The position numbers were made by a program, and so were the translations under genes. Shown one piece after another: positions 50,205 through 58,673 of a DNA stretch of 64,000 nucleotides. Positions within the stretch are counted from its first letter, which is position 1. Each line of letters opens with the position of its first letter. The stretch covers positions 558,001 to 622,000 of the forward strand of contig NZ_CP063202.1 in NCBI RefSeq assembly GCF_019904235.1, written 5' to 3'. The notes below the pieces were generated by a model. That model was given only the letters and a program-made list of their open reading frames with translations. It was not told the origin of the DNA and searched no databases. The DNA comes from Erythrobacter sp. SCSIO 43205 (GTDB taxonomy: Bacteria > Pseudomonadota > Alphaproteobacteria > Sphingomonadales > Sphingomonadaceae).

Positions 50205-51490
50205 TGGACTTCGCAATTCCCGCCGATCTTCAGGCGTATCTTGACGAGCTCGACGCCTTCATCGCGGCTGAGATCAAACCACTTGAGAACCAGGACGACA
50301 ATATCCGCTTCTTCGACCACCGCCGCGAATATGCGCGCACCAATTTCGAGGCCGGAGGCTTGCCGCGCGAGGACTGGGAAGAGCTCCTGCGCGAAGCCAG
50401 ACGCCGCGCTGATAGAGCGGGGCATTTCCGCTTCTCCGCGCCCAAGAAATACGGCGGCAAGGACGGCTCGAACCTCTGGATGGCGGTGATCCGCGAGCAC
50501 TTCGCGAGGGCAGGACTTGGCCTCCACAACGACCTCCAGAACGAGCACAGCATCGTCGGCAATTTCCCCTTCGTCGAAATGTTCGAGCAATGGGGCACCG
50601 AGGAGCAGAAGCAGGAATTCATCCTCGGCGGCTTTGATGGAACGCGCCGGGTTGCTTTTGGCCTGACCGAGCCAGACCATGGGTCTGACGCAACACATAT
50701 GGAAACCCGAGCGGTTCGCGAGACCCGAGATGGGGTTGATGGCTGGCTCATCAATGGCGAGAAGATGTGGATCACCGGCATGCACGTCGCCACCCACTGC
50801 GCGATGTTCGCTCGCACGTCTGGCGAGGATGGCAAGGCATCTGGCATCACCTGCTTCCTTGTTCCCAATCCCACGCCGGGCTTGGAGATTGAGGAGTGGA
50901 TGTGGACCTTCAATATGCCCACCGACCACCCACGCTTGTCCGTCACCGATGTCTGGGTGCCCGATAGCGCGATCCTCGGCGTTGAGGGTCGGGGGCTCGC
51001 GCTTGCGCAAAGTTTCGTGCACCAGAACCGTATCCGTCAGGCGGCAAGTTCCTGTGGTGCTGCGATGTATTGCATTGATGAGAGCGTCAAATACGCCCGC
51101 CAACGCAAACCCTTTGGCGAGCCGCTTTCCAAGAACCAAGGCATCCAGTTTCCTCTGGTCGAGCTTGCGACGCAGGCCGAGATGCTGCGCCTCCTCATCT
51201 TCAAGACCGCGTGGGAGATGGACAATATGCCCCACGAAGAGATTGAGCGCACGATCAGCGACAAGGTCTCCATGTGCAATTACTGGGCGAACCGTCTGGT
51301 GTGCGAGGCCGCCGACCGCGCGATGCAAGTGCACGGCGGCATCGGCTATTCGCGCCACAAGCCGTTCGAGCACATCTACCGCCACCACCGCCGCTATCGC
51401 ATCACCGAGGGCGCGGAAGAGATCCAGATGAGGAAGGTTGGGGCCTATCTATTCGGTTATCTGGGGCCGAAGCGGGGGCAGTTTTCCTAG
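50204..51490 (+). CDS. acyl-CoA dehydrogenase (ACAD10/11-like)
   Basis: A 428-residue flavoprotein. The AFGLTEPDHGSDATHMETRAV substrate and FAD block, WLINGEKMWITGMHVATHCAMFA, and the closing CEAADRAMQVHGGIGYSRHKPFEHIYRHHRRYRITEGAEEIQ are all of the acyl-CoA dehydrogenase family. The catalytic base lies in that last helix region. It is translationally coupled (TAATG) to the upstream APH-type kinase, matching ACAD10/11 architecture split over two genes. A role in 4-hydroxyacid or related lipid degradation is inferred. A long inverted repeat begins four bases behind its stop. Confidence 0.9.
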   Translation: MDFAIPADLQAYLDELDAFIAAEIKPLENQDDNIRFFDHRREYARTNFEAGGLPREDWEELLREARRRADRAGHFRFSAPKKYGGKDGSNLWMAVIREHFARAGLGLHNDLQNEHSIVGNFPFVEMFEQWGTEEQKQEFILGGFDGTRRVAFGLTEPDHGSDATHMETRAVRETRDGVDGWLINGEKMWITGMHVATHCAMFARTSGEDGKASGITCFLVPNPTPGLEIEEWMWTFNMPTDHPRLSVTDVWVPDSAILGVEGRGLALAQSFVHQNRIRQAASSCGAAMYCIDESVKYARQRKPFGEPLSKNQGIQFPLVELATQAEMLRLLIFKTAWEMDNMPHEEIERTISDKVSMCNYWANRLVCEAADRAMQVHGGIGYSRHKPFEHIYRHHRRYRITEGAEEIQMRKVGAYLFGYLGPKRGQFS

Positions 51491-51493
51491 TTC

Positions 51494-51571
51494 GCGAGTC
51501 CCCGCGAAGGCGGGGACCTCTTTCGGGGTAGCGCCAAGCTGAGGGAGGTCCCCGCCTTCGCGAGGACTCGC
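51494..51571. repeat. 27-base inverted repeat (REP/MITE-like)
   Basis: Arm 51494-51520 (GCGAGTCCCCGCGAAGGCGG then GGACCTC) pairs with 51545-51571 at 26 of 27 positions, with a 24-base loop. It lies between the convergent acyl-CoA dehydrogenase and BASS genes and can also act as a terminator for both. Confidence 0.85.
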
Positions 51572-51579
51572 ATCGGTCT

Positions 51580-52542
51580 TTATCCTTTCCTCCTCCAATA
51601 GCTCGCCAAGATCGACCCGATGAGCACGTGCCAAACCGCCGAAATCGCGGCGGGCACGGGGGCGAGGGCGGCTTGGGTGGCGCTCGCAAATTGCGCCTGA
51701 AAAGCAGGCGTTTTGGCAAGCCCTGAGCCAAGCCCTGAGTTCTGCATCCCCACTTCGATCGAGATGGTGCGCGCCTCTTGCAAGCCCAGCCCAAGCATCC
51801 GCGCCAAGGCATAGCCGAGCGCAAAGCCAATCGCGTGGAGCAGCAGAGTCGCCAGCAAGAGCACGCCCGCGTGCTCAGCAATCTGCGCCTTTGCCCCGCC
51901 GACAATCCCGCCCACGATAAGGATCACCAACACAACTGCGATCAGCGGCAAGAATGTGCTCACCCGCTCCGCCGCGCGCGGGAACAGGCGGTTGAGGAGG
52001 CTCCCCAAAAGGACCGGCACCAGCACAATCGCCACCATGTTCCTCAGCAAGTTCCAGCGATCAATCTCGACATAGGTGCCAGCCAGCTCTCCGGTGAGCA
52101 GCGGGGTCAGCGCCACCGCTGCCAAGGTCGAGGCCATCGTCATCGCCACCGACAAGGCGACATTGCCGCGCGCAAGGTAAGCGACGATGTTCGATGCCGT
52201 CCCGCCAGGACAACAGGCGACAAGGATCAGACCCACCGCCAGCCCTTCTTGCAAGCCCAGCGCCCATGCAATGCCAAAGCCGGCCAGCGGCATCACCGCA
52301 AATTGCAAGCCCACCCCGGCAACCAACGCCTTGGGAAGCTGCGTCAACCGCCGGTAGTCCTCGAATGACAGTGTCAGCCCCATGGCGAGCATGATGAGCC
52401 CCAGCGCAACTGACAAAAGCGGTTGTCCTGCCACGCGGATCGAGCCATCGGTCATCCACGTCATGCTGGGCGGATAGACCCAAGCCAGCGCCACGCCGAG
52501 AAGGGTGAGCAGGGCAAAGTTGTTGGTCAAGCGGGCTAGCAT
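51580..52542 (-). CDS. BASS family sodium-dependent transporter
   Basis: A roughly 320-residue membrane protein of the bile acid:Na+ symporter (BASS/SBF) family. About nine hydrophobic segments are visible. Family marks: GLTLSFEDYRRL in the early loop, VACCPGGTASNIVAYLARGNVALS as the conserved cross-over motif, and SIEVGMQNSGLGSGLA for the second. Bacterial members carry pantoate, sulfonates or organic acids; the substrate here is unknown. The ATG at 52542 follows AGGTGG; a GTG at 52551 is possible. It is flanked on both sides by inverted-repeat elements. Confidence 0.9.
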   Translation of the reverse strand: MLARLTNNFALLTLLGVALAWVYPPSMTWMTDGSIRVAGQPLLSVALGLIMLAMGLTLSFEDYRRLTQLPKALVAGVGLQFAVMPLAGFGIAWALGLQEGLAVGLILVACCPGGTASNIVAYLARGNVALSVAMTMASTLAAVALTPLLTGELAGTYVEIDRWNLLRNMVAIVLVPVLLGSLLNRLFPRAAERVSTFLPLIAVVLVILIVGGIVGGAKAQIAEHAGVLLLATLLLHAIGFALGYALARMLGLGLQEARTISIEVGMQNSGLGSGLAKTPAFQAQFASATQAALAPVPAAISAVWHVLIGSILASYWRRKG

Positions 52543-52568
52543 GCCAGCCACCTAACCCAACTTCCCGC

Positions 52569-52648
52569 GTCACCCCAGCGAAAGCTGGGGTCTAGAGCGG
52601 CGAAGGGCTGCGCGTGTGGCCCTAGATCCCAGCTTCCGCTGGGATGAC
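52569..52648. repeat. paired hairpin repeat (REP-like)
   Basis: Arm 52569-52595 (GTCACCCCAGCGAAAGCTGG then GGTCTAG) and arm 52622-52648 (CTAGATCCCAGC, TTCCGCTGGGATGAC) are inverted copies; each is itself a hairpin. It lies just behind the BASS start and is part of the repeat-rich intergenic segment 52552-53051. Confidence 0.82.
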
Positions 52649-52723
52649 GGATGTGGGTGGGCGAGGATTGTAGGAATAAGATTTGCTCCAAAACGCTGAA
52701 AACGCGCCGTTTATCGCAAAAAG

Positions 52724-52748
52724 TGAGACACTTGAGACACTGTCCAGA
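52724..52748 (-). repeat. 25-base dispersed element, copy 2
   Basis: TGAGACACTTGAGACACTGT then CCAGA; the reverse complement of copy 1 at 22912 with one mismatch. It lies in non-coding DNA between the BASS and lipoprotein genes. Confidence 0.7.
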
Positions 52749-52957
52749 AGTAGAAAAGATTTCGCGGTCAGAATTGACCGTCTGAAGGGGCAAAAAGCAT
52801 GGGGGAAGGGCTCGCGTCATGCCCTCAGGCTTAGCTCTCAAGGCGCGCTGTAGGAAAGCAAGGCGGCGTCAAGGGTGGGGGCGACAAATTCGTCACCAGT
52901 GCCGTTTACCCCACCCCGCTGCGACTAGACCTCACCTACGGTTCGGCAAGTCTCGCT

Positions 52958-52979
52958 CCCCTCCCGCTTGCGGGAGGGG
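52958..52979. repeat. GC-rich hairpin repeat, fifth copy
   Basis: CCCCTCCCGC-tt-GCGGGAGGGG, preceded by CCACCCCGCTGCGACTAG (52911-52928) and GGCAAGTCTCGCT. It belongs to the family clustered at 20671-21008. The remaining bases from 52749 to 53051 show no gene. Confidence 0.82.
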
Positions 52980-53051
52980 TTGGGGGGTGGGCAAGGGTTT
53001 GCACAGCCTTAAGGTCTTGGCGCTAAGGCCCACCAAAAGGCGTGCAAAGGG

Positions 53052-53792
53052 ATGAAGACAATGCTGCATCAGATTTGGCTCAAGATGACGGCGCTGCTAG
53101 CGGGCCCTTTGCTGCTTTCCACCGGATGCAGCGCAGAAGACCAAGCGCCTGACTATCGCTATCGGCTGACCGTCGAGGTCGAGACGCCCGAGGGGCTTAA
53201 GACCGGTTCCAGCGTCATTGAGGTGCAGCAAACGGTGATGCGACCGGGGTCCGCGCCCGGCAACCTTGGCGTGTCGCGCAAGGTGCGCGGCGAAGCGGTG
53301 GCGGTTGATCTCCCTAGAAATCAGACCCTTTTCACCTTGCTGCGTTCTGAAAGCAATGTGGATTGGGCGAGCTATCTTTACGTCTATCTCAAGCCGCCGA
53401 GCACAGACAAAGAGTTTGTCGATAGGCTCGATGATGTTCTTGAAGTCACTGGCGAGCGGGAGCTGCCGCGCATGTGGCCGCCGGTGGGGCATATTGGTGA
53501 GCGCCCGGCATACCCGATGCTGGTGACTTTCAGCGACATTGATGATCCAACAAAAGTGGTGCGGGTTGATCCTGATGATCTGTCGGCGAGTTTTGGCGAG
53601 GGGGTAAGCCTTAAGCGCATAACGGTGGCTTTGACTGATGACCCGGTAACCACTGGAATCGAGGAGCGGTTGAGTTGGCTTCGTGAAATTTGGCCGAATA
53701 AGCTGAATGGCGACCGTTTCGAAGATATGACAACGACTGAGCCGTCAGCCAAGCTCTCCGCAAACTCCTTTTCTACGGAGATTGGGGGCTAA
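53052..53792 (+). CDS. lipoprotein of unknown function
   Basis: A 246-residue predicted lipoprotein with lipobox STGC (Cys26). The mature part starts with DYRYRLTVEVETPEGLKTGSSVIEVQ, a strand-rich domain, and ends in a Thr/Ser-rich tail. The middle has LFTLLRSESNVDWASYLYVYL and a WPPVGHIGERPAYP block. I do not recognise the family. The ATG at 53052 follows AAAGGG. It is convergent with fliA, ending 17 bases before the fliA stop, and lies just behind a hairpin repeat cluster. No link to the flagellar genes is evident. Confidence 0.72.
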   Translation: MKTMLHQIWLKMTALLAGPLLLSTGCSAEDQAPDYRYRLTVEVETPEGLKTGSSVIEVQQTVMRPGSAPGNLGVSRKVRGEAVAVDLPRNQTLFTLLRSESNVDWASYLYVYLKPPSTDKEFVDRLDDVLEVTGERELPRMWPPVGHIGERPAYPMLVTFSDIDDPTKVVRVDPDDLSASFGEGVSLKRITVALTDDPVTTGIEERLSWLREIWPNKLNGDRFEDMTTTEPSAKLSANSFSTEIGG

Positions 53793-53809
53793 ACTTGAGC
53801 GGCGTTTCA

Positions 53810-54559
53810 CTACCCCTCCAAAATCGCCCTTAAATCTTTCAGCGCCTTTGCCCTCAACTGATGCACCCTAGGCACGCTGACCTCCAGCACCTCGGCGATC
53901 TCTGTCAGGTTCAATTCCTCGACAAAGAACAATTGCAGCACCAGCATCAACCGCTCGGGCAATTGCCCCATCGCCGCTACCAAACGCTCGCGGTCTTCTT
54001 GGCCGGAGAGGATGTCGAAAGGGTCGGGTTCTTCGCTGGCGAAGGCGGAATTGCTTTCGTCATATGTATCGCTGATCGAGGTGAGCGTGACGGCGCTTGC
54101 CTCAATCTCCAGCAGTTCAGCATCGCTAATGCCCAAAGCCTTGGCGATTTGATCGCGGCTGGGCTCAGTGCCGGTGAGCGTCTTATATTCTTCGATCACC
54201 TGAACCACGCGCGCGCGTTTCTTGCGCGCTGTGCGGGTGTCGTGCATCTGTTTGCGAATGAGGTCGAACATCGCGCCGCGCACGCGGATTTTGGCGTAGG
54301 CGGCAAAGCCGTCTTCGGTGGGGCCATCGTGGCGCTGGGCACATTCGGTGAGCGCGAGGATGCCGGATTGCACGAGGTCTTCGACTTCTAAGCCGTCGCG
54401 ACCGCTGCCATAGATATGCCAGGCCGCGCGGTGGACAAGCGGCAGGAAGCGGCGAACACGGTCCTCGACCTCTTCGCGCGACGCGGCGGCGTATTGCACC
54501 GCGCCGTAAGCCGCCTTCCCATACGCTTGGGGGCCAAATCCAGAAACATCATGCTTCAT
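53810..54559 (-). CDS. fliA: RNA polymerase sigma factor FliA (sigma-28)
   Basis: Sigma-28, which directs transcription of late flagellar genes. Of 249 residues: region 2 with RVRRFLPLVHRAAWHIYGSG, VEDLVQSGILALTECAQRHD and AYAKIRVRGAMFDLIRKQMHD; region 3 around SRDQIAKALGISDAEL; region 4 with RLMLVLQLFFVEELNLTEIAEVLEVSVPRVHQLRAKAL. The ATG overlaps the flhA stop by four bases, so it is coupled. The matching anti-sigma factor FlgM is encoded at 58284. A sigma-54-type promoter at 57857 probably drives the slt-flhA-fliA unit. Confidence 0.93.
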   Translation of the reverse strand: MKHDVSGFGPQAYGKAAYGAVQYAAASREEVEDRVRRFLPLVHRAAWHIYGSGRDGLEVEDLVQSGILALTECAQRHDGPTEDGFAAYAKIRVRGAMFDLIRKQMHDTRTARKKRARVVQVIEEYKTLTGTEPSRDQIAKALGISDAELLEIEASAVTLTSISDTYDESNSAFASEEPDPFDILSGQEDRERLVAAMGQLPERLMLVLQLFFVEELNLTEIAEVLEVSVPRVHQLRAKALKDLRAILEG

Positions 54560-56724
54560 GTCATCGCCATGTCTGGCACATCGCCGTGAGCATCGGTTTC
54601 AGCGGCAGGTGAGGGAAGTCCCGTAGGTGGGGCTGGCTCACTGCCAATGACTGCGACAACTTCAACCGGCTGGGTGGGTGGCAATTCGGTGATGGACAGG
54701 ACCAGCGCGCGGGCGGCGCGTTGTTTCAGCAGCCCGGCGAGCGCACGGCGCGCGGGCGGTTGAACGATCAAGGCGACGGGGCCTCTTGCCTCTTCGATGG
54801 CGGCGTTGACCCGCTCGACGATAAGGCCGGCAAGATCGGGTTCGATCATCGGTTGCCCGGTTGATGGGTCGATCATCGAACCAAGGATCGCGCTTTCAAG
54901 ATTGGCTTCAAGCGTGACGACCTTGAGCCGTTCACTGGGTAGAGCGACACGCGCAACCAGCCTTGCGCCAAGGTCGGCGCGAACCGCATCGATCAGCGCG
55001 TCGAAGCCTTCGGTCGATTGAAGCGCAAGGGCAAGCGATGTGAAAACGGGTTGCGGATGGGCCAGACCAATGCCGTCCGCGATCAGCGCGCGAAGAACGC
55101 GGGTGAGCGCGGCCAGTGACAATGGGTCGGGGTGAACCGCATCGATCAGGGCCGGCGCGCGCGCTTTCAGGTCTTCGACCATAGCGCTGACTTCCGATGG
55201 GCCGAGCAGCTGATGGCTTTGCGTGAGAAGTTCCTGATTGGCGTGGGTGGCGATAACCGTGCTCGCATCCACACAAAGGAACCCTTCGGCAACCGCCATG
55301 TCGCGCGCCGATGGGTCAATCCAAAGCGCCGGGCAATCAAAGCTGGGATCGCGGGTCAGCTGTCCCTGGATACCAAGTTCTGTATAGGGCGGCTGCGAGC
55401 GGACATCGCCCGTGTCGATGGCGAGCAGCTTGCCCGGCCTTACTGTCCCGCGCGCAATCGCGAGGCCGCCCAGCATGATGGCGTAATCATTGGCCCCCGC
55501 TTCAAGGGAATCGCGGATGCGAAACTGCGGCAGGACAAAGCCAAGCTCGCGCGAGAGTTGTTTGCGGATGCCCGTGATCCGGGTGAGAAGCGGGGCATCC
55601 TTCGCCGCATCGACCAGCGGCACAAGGCCATAGCCAAGCTCAATCGTGACGAGCGTTTGATCGGATACTTCGGTGATGTCGATCTTGTCGGGATCGGGCT
55701 TTTCCTCCGGCTCTTCGACCACTTCGGGCACGGCGGCTTTCTTGCGCAAGGCCCACCAGAGCCCGCCTGCGATGGCGGCAGCGGGGAGGAAGATCAGTTG
55801 CGGCATGGCGGGGACGGTGCCGATGGCAGCGAGAATCCCTGCTACGGGAAGCCAACCGCGCGGGTCTGAAAACTGCCCGCCGATCTGGCCTGAAAGGTCG
55901 CGCTTATCGGCTACGCGGGTGACGATGGCGGCAGCGGCGATGGAAAGGAGGAGGGCGGGAACTTGGGCGACCAAGGCATCGCCAACGGCCAGCGTGATAT
56001 AAAGCTCGCCTGCTTCTGCAGCAGACAGCCCGTGGGTGATCATGCCAAGCGCAAAGCCTGCGATAATGTTTACCCCAAGGATCAAAAGCGCGGCAATCGC
56101 ATCGCCTTTCACGAACTTTGAGGCACCATCCATTGAGCCGTAAAAATCGGCCTCAATCGTCACATCGCGGCGGCGCTCGCGCGCTTCATCGGCGGTGATG
56201 AGGCCAGCGGCAATATCGGCATCAATCGCCATCTGCTTGCCCGGAAGCGCGTCGAGCACAAAGCGGGCCGAAACCTCCGAGACGCGGCCAGCGCCTTTGG
56301 TGATGACGATCATATTGATGATCAGCAAGATGATGAAAACAAACAGGCCGACCGCGAAATTGCCAGCGACAAGGAATTGCCCGAAGCTTTCGATGATCTC
56401 GCCCGCGGCCGCTCCCCCTTCATGGCCATTGACCAGTACAATGCGCGTTGAGGCCACATTCAGCGCAAGGCGCAGGAGCGTTGCGAACAGGAGGACAGTT
56501 GGGAAAGATGAAAAGTCGAGCGGCGCGCGTGCATTGAGCGCCACCATCAACACCGCGACCGCAATCGCGATGTTGAGCACGAAAAACATATCGAGGAGCA
56601 GCGGCGGTATCGGCAGCACCAGCAGCACGAACAGCCCGAAAATACCGACCGGCAGGGCTGCGGCGGCAGGGACGGTGCGCAGGCGCTCAACCCACGAGAC
56701 GTTGGAGCCGGGTTCTATAATCAA
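54556..56724 (-). CDS. flhA: flagellar biosynthesis protein FlhA
   Basis: FlhA, the export-gate component of the flagellar type III secretion system. The 722-residue protein has an N-terminal membrane part with about eight segments (LPVGIFGLFVLLVLPIPPLL, then PTVLLFATLLRLALNVASTR with the FHIPEP-family block) and a large C-terminal cytosolic domain from about residue 340, containing DNAYAIMLGG-type folds. It begins with a rare TTG start that overlaps the previous gene by three bases, keeping translation coupled. It sits between the transglycosylase and fliA in one minus-strand unit. Confidence 0.94.
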   Translation of the reverse strand: MIIEPGSNVSWVERLRTVPAAAALPVGIFGLFVLLVLPIPPLLLDMFFVLNIAIAVAVLMVALNARAPLDFSSFPTVLLFATLLRLALNVASTRIVLVNGHEGGAAAGEIIESFGQFLVAGNFAVGLFVFIILLIINMIVITKGAGRVSEVSARFVLDALPGKQMAIDADIAAGLITADEARERRRDVTIEADFYGSMDGASKFVKGDAIAALLILGVNIIAGFALGMITHGLSAAEAGELYITLAVGDALVAQVPALLLSIAAAAIVTRVADKRDLSGQIGGQFSDPRGWLPVAGILAAIGTVPAMPQLIFLPAAAIAGGLWWALRKKAAVPEVVEEPEEKPDPDKIDITEVSDQTLVTIELGYGLVPLVDAAKDAPLLTRITGIRKQLSRELGFVLPQFRIRDSLEAGANDYAIMLGGLAIARGTVRPGKLLAIDTGDVRSQPPYTELGIQGQLTRDPSFDCPALWIDPSARDMAVAEGFLCVDASTVIATHANQELLTQSHQLLGPSEVSAMVEDLKARAPALIDAVHPDPLSLAALTRVLRALIADGIGLAHPQPVFTSLALALQSTEGFDALIDAVRADLGARLVARVALPSERLKVVTLEANLESAILGSMIDPSTGQPMIEPDLAGLIVERVNAAIEEARGPVALIVQPPARRALAGLLKQRAARALVLSITELPPTQPVEVVAVIGSEPAPPTGLPSPAAETDAHGDVPDMAMT

Positions 56725-57806
56725 AATCCAAGCGCTTTCAGGCGGTCATAGGCCCGCTCAATCTGGTCACGTGTTGCCTTGCTGGCGCGTTCGCCGCCCG
56801 CTTCTTCGAAAGTTGATCTCAGCATGGTGGAAACCGGCTGGCGTTCTCCCGGCTGAGCGAGGGCGAGGGCAGGGCCCGATGAGAGGCGCGGGCGGTCCTG
56901 CCCGGTGATGACGGGCGGTGATTGAGGCGCAAACACCTCTTCGTCAGCGATGAGATAGGGTGGGCGGTCAGGCGCGGCTGCGGAAATCGCAGGCGGGGCA
57001 AGAGCAGCGATCTGGTAGCTATCGGACATGGAAACTGGCGCATTGGCGCGTGCACGCTCAAGCTTGCCCGAAAGATAATCCATCACCCCTTGCAAGGAAC
57101 GCGGCGCACCATTGGGTTCATAGAAGACCGGGCGATTGGCAGCTGCCGGACGGCGGAACAGGCTGGCTGCGCTCTGGTCCGGATTGCGGCCCATGGCTTC
57201 AAGAAAACGCCCGGCACCGCCTGCGCCCAGAAAATGCGCCAGGTAAAGCTCGGAGTGATCAGGCTGACGGCCAAGAATGGGTGCCAGATGCGCGCGGTTG
57301 TCTTCGGCAAGGCCGGCCGCCATCAGTGAGGCGATTTGCGGATCATTCCTCAAATCAAGGATCGCTTGGCGAGTGCCCGGATCAGCCACGTAAGCCGCCC
57401 CGCCCGGCTCCTTTCGGATGGCAGCGGATACATTGCCAAGGCCAAAGCGGTCACCGTGGCGGTGCATCGTCTCAAGCCATGTGCTTTCAATGAATTGATA
57501 GAGCCCGGTTGCCGATGATGTGCGCGCGCGGGCCGTCGGGTCCATTGCGCTTTCGACCTGAGCCTGCGCAATCAGGAAGTCGAAGTCGATCCCTGTCTGC
57601 TGCGCGGCGCTGGCGATGGCGCGCTCGACCGTGACAGGACCGCCTGACGAGGAGGCGGCCTGCGCGATCTGGCGTTTCGCACCAGTGGGAGCACTATTGC
57701 GCGCACCACTATCAAGCGGCTCGCGCTCATAGCGTGCGCGCGCGGCTTCAAAAGCGGCGCGCACACCAGAATGCGGAACAAAGGAGGGGGATACGGGCTG
57801 AGACAC
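56721..57806 (-). CDS. lytic transglycosylase (SLT) domain protein
   Basis: A 361-residue protein with an N-terminal variable part and an SLT domain: FDFLIAQAQVESAMDPTARARTSSATGLYQFIESTW, where E in QVESA is the catalytic glutamate. Then YLAHFLGAGGAGRFL follows. No signal peptide is visible in the first residues, so export may occur by the flagellar apparatus. Within this cluster it is probably the peptidoglycan-cutting enzyme that lets the rod through, standing in for FlgJ's muramidase function. The start is GTG at 57806 behind GAAGAGC. A perfect sigma-54 promoter lies 51 bases upstream. Confidence 0.85.
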   Translation of the reverse strand: MSQPVSPSFVPHSGVRAAFEAARARYEREPLDSGARNSAPTGAKRQIAQAASSSGGPVTVERAIASAAQQTGIDFDFLIAQAQVESAMDPTARARTSSATGLYQFIESTWLETMHRHGDRFGLGNVSAAIRKEPGGAAYVADPGTRQAILDLRNDPQIASLMAAGLAEDNRAHLAPILGRQPDHSELYLAHFLGAGGAGRFLEAMGRNPDQSAASLFRRPAAANRPVFYEPNGAPRSLQGVMDYLSGKLERARANAPVSMSDSYQIAALAPPAISAAAPDRPPYLIADEEVFAPQSPPVITGQDRPRLSSGPALALAQPGERQPVSTMLRSTFEEAGGERASKATRDQIERAYDRLKALGF

Positions 57807-57856
57807 GTTGCGCTGCTCTTCGCTCTTTCTGGTATGGTTAACGACCAGAAGGGAGC

Positions 57857-57873
57857 AGCAAGCACCGTGCCAG
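57857..57873 (-). promoter_or_regulatory. sigma-54 promoter of slt-flhA-fliA
   Basis: On the minus strand, CTGGCACGGTGCTTGCT: TGGCACG-N4-TTGCT with GG and GC exactly 10 bases apart (GG at 57871-57870, GC at 57859-57858). The predicted start of transcription is near 57845, about 40 bases before the transglycosylase start. Confidence 0.8.
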
Positions 57874-57903
57874 AATGCCCGCTTTTTCAGCGGCTAAGGG
57901 GTT

Positions 57904-58287
57904 TTACGCAGGAGCGGGGCCGGGCAGGCTGGTGGCGCTATAGGCGTGGCGCTGTCCGCCAAGCGCTTCGAGCCGGCCAGCGACATTGGCTGCCAGAAGG
58001 TTGCGCACCCGGCGATTGACATCGTTCAGCGACTTTGCCGTCTGAGCAAGCGCGCGTGTCTCATCATCCATGCTCAGTGCGCTGAACTGAGCGAGCTGTT
58101 CGCACAGCCCCTCTTTCTCGCGAGTCACATCAAACAGGGTTTGAGCTTTCAAGGTGGCAAGAGCTTGCCGCTCATCCTGCAACACGGCAATCATTTGCCG
58201 CAAAGTGCCTGACAGCTCTTGCCGCCCGTTTGCCTGTGAATTCTCACCCGTAATCGGGGCAAGCGTTTGGTTCACAGTGTTAGTCAT
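57904..58287 (-). CDS. flgN: flagellar chaperone FlgN
   Basis: A 127-residue helical protein matching the FlgN family, chaperone for the hook-associated proteins FlgK and FlgL. Seen: LSGTLRQMIAVLQDERQALATL, LCEQLAQFSALSMDDETRALAQTAKSL and NVNRRVRNLLAANV-type helices near the end. The ATG overlaps the flgM stop by four bases, as in many flagellar gene sets. It is the last gene of the flgA-flgM-flgN unit and is followed, 97 bases away, by the sigma-54-driven transglycosylase gene. Confidence 0.82.
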   Translation of the reverse strand: MTNTVNQTLAPITGENSQANGRQELSGTLRQMIAVLQDERQALATLKAQTLFDVTREKEGLCEQLAQFSALSMDDETRALAQTAKSLNDVNRRVRNLLAANVAGRLEALGGQRHAYSATSLPGPAPA

Positions 58288-58595
58288 TGTGCGCTTTCAA
58301 ATTTGTATTGCGCCGCAATCATGGCGTCGGCGATTTTGGTTGGCACAAGCGGATAGGTTCCGTCGCGCAGAGCGTCGCGGATTTCTGCCACGCGGTCGGT
58401 ATCGACCGGCGGGCCGCTTTGTGCAGGCGTTGCAACTTCAACGCTCACGCCTGCCGCCTTTGTCGATCCCGCTGCCGACCCGCCAGAGCTGGACACGCCG
58501 CTTTCAGCAGCAGTTTTCGCTTTGGCGCGGTCGCTGTTCTGGACCGGGCTTACACCCGTGATCGACTGCAATCTGTTCATTTCGAAAGAGGGCAT
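58284..58595 (-). CDS. flgM: anti-sigma-28 factor FlgM
   Basis: A 103-residue FlgM. The N-terminal half is disordered (Ser/Ala/Gly-rich, QNSDRAKAKTAAESGVSS) as usual, and the C-terminal half binds sigma-28: VDTDRVAEIRDALRDGTYPLVPTKIADAMI. FlgM is exported through the hook-basal body when assembly is complete, freeing FliA. Both partners are encoded here, about 4 kb apart on the same strand. The ATG is at 58595. It follows flgA after 78 bases and overlaps flgN by four. Confidence 0.85.
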   Translation of the reverse strand: MPSFEMNRLQSITGVSPVQNSDRAKAKTAAESGVSSSGGSAAGSTKAAGVSVEVATPAQSGPPVDTDRVAEIRDALRDGTYPLVPTKIADAMIAAQYKFESAQ

Positions 58596-58673
58596 AGTGC
58601 GTCTCCCGGTGGTTCTACGCTGCTTAAGACGGCTCGCAGTGAGTGGATTTAAGCGTGCGGGTGCAAAAAAATG

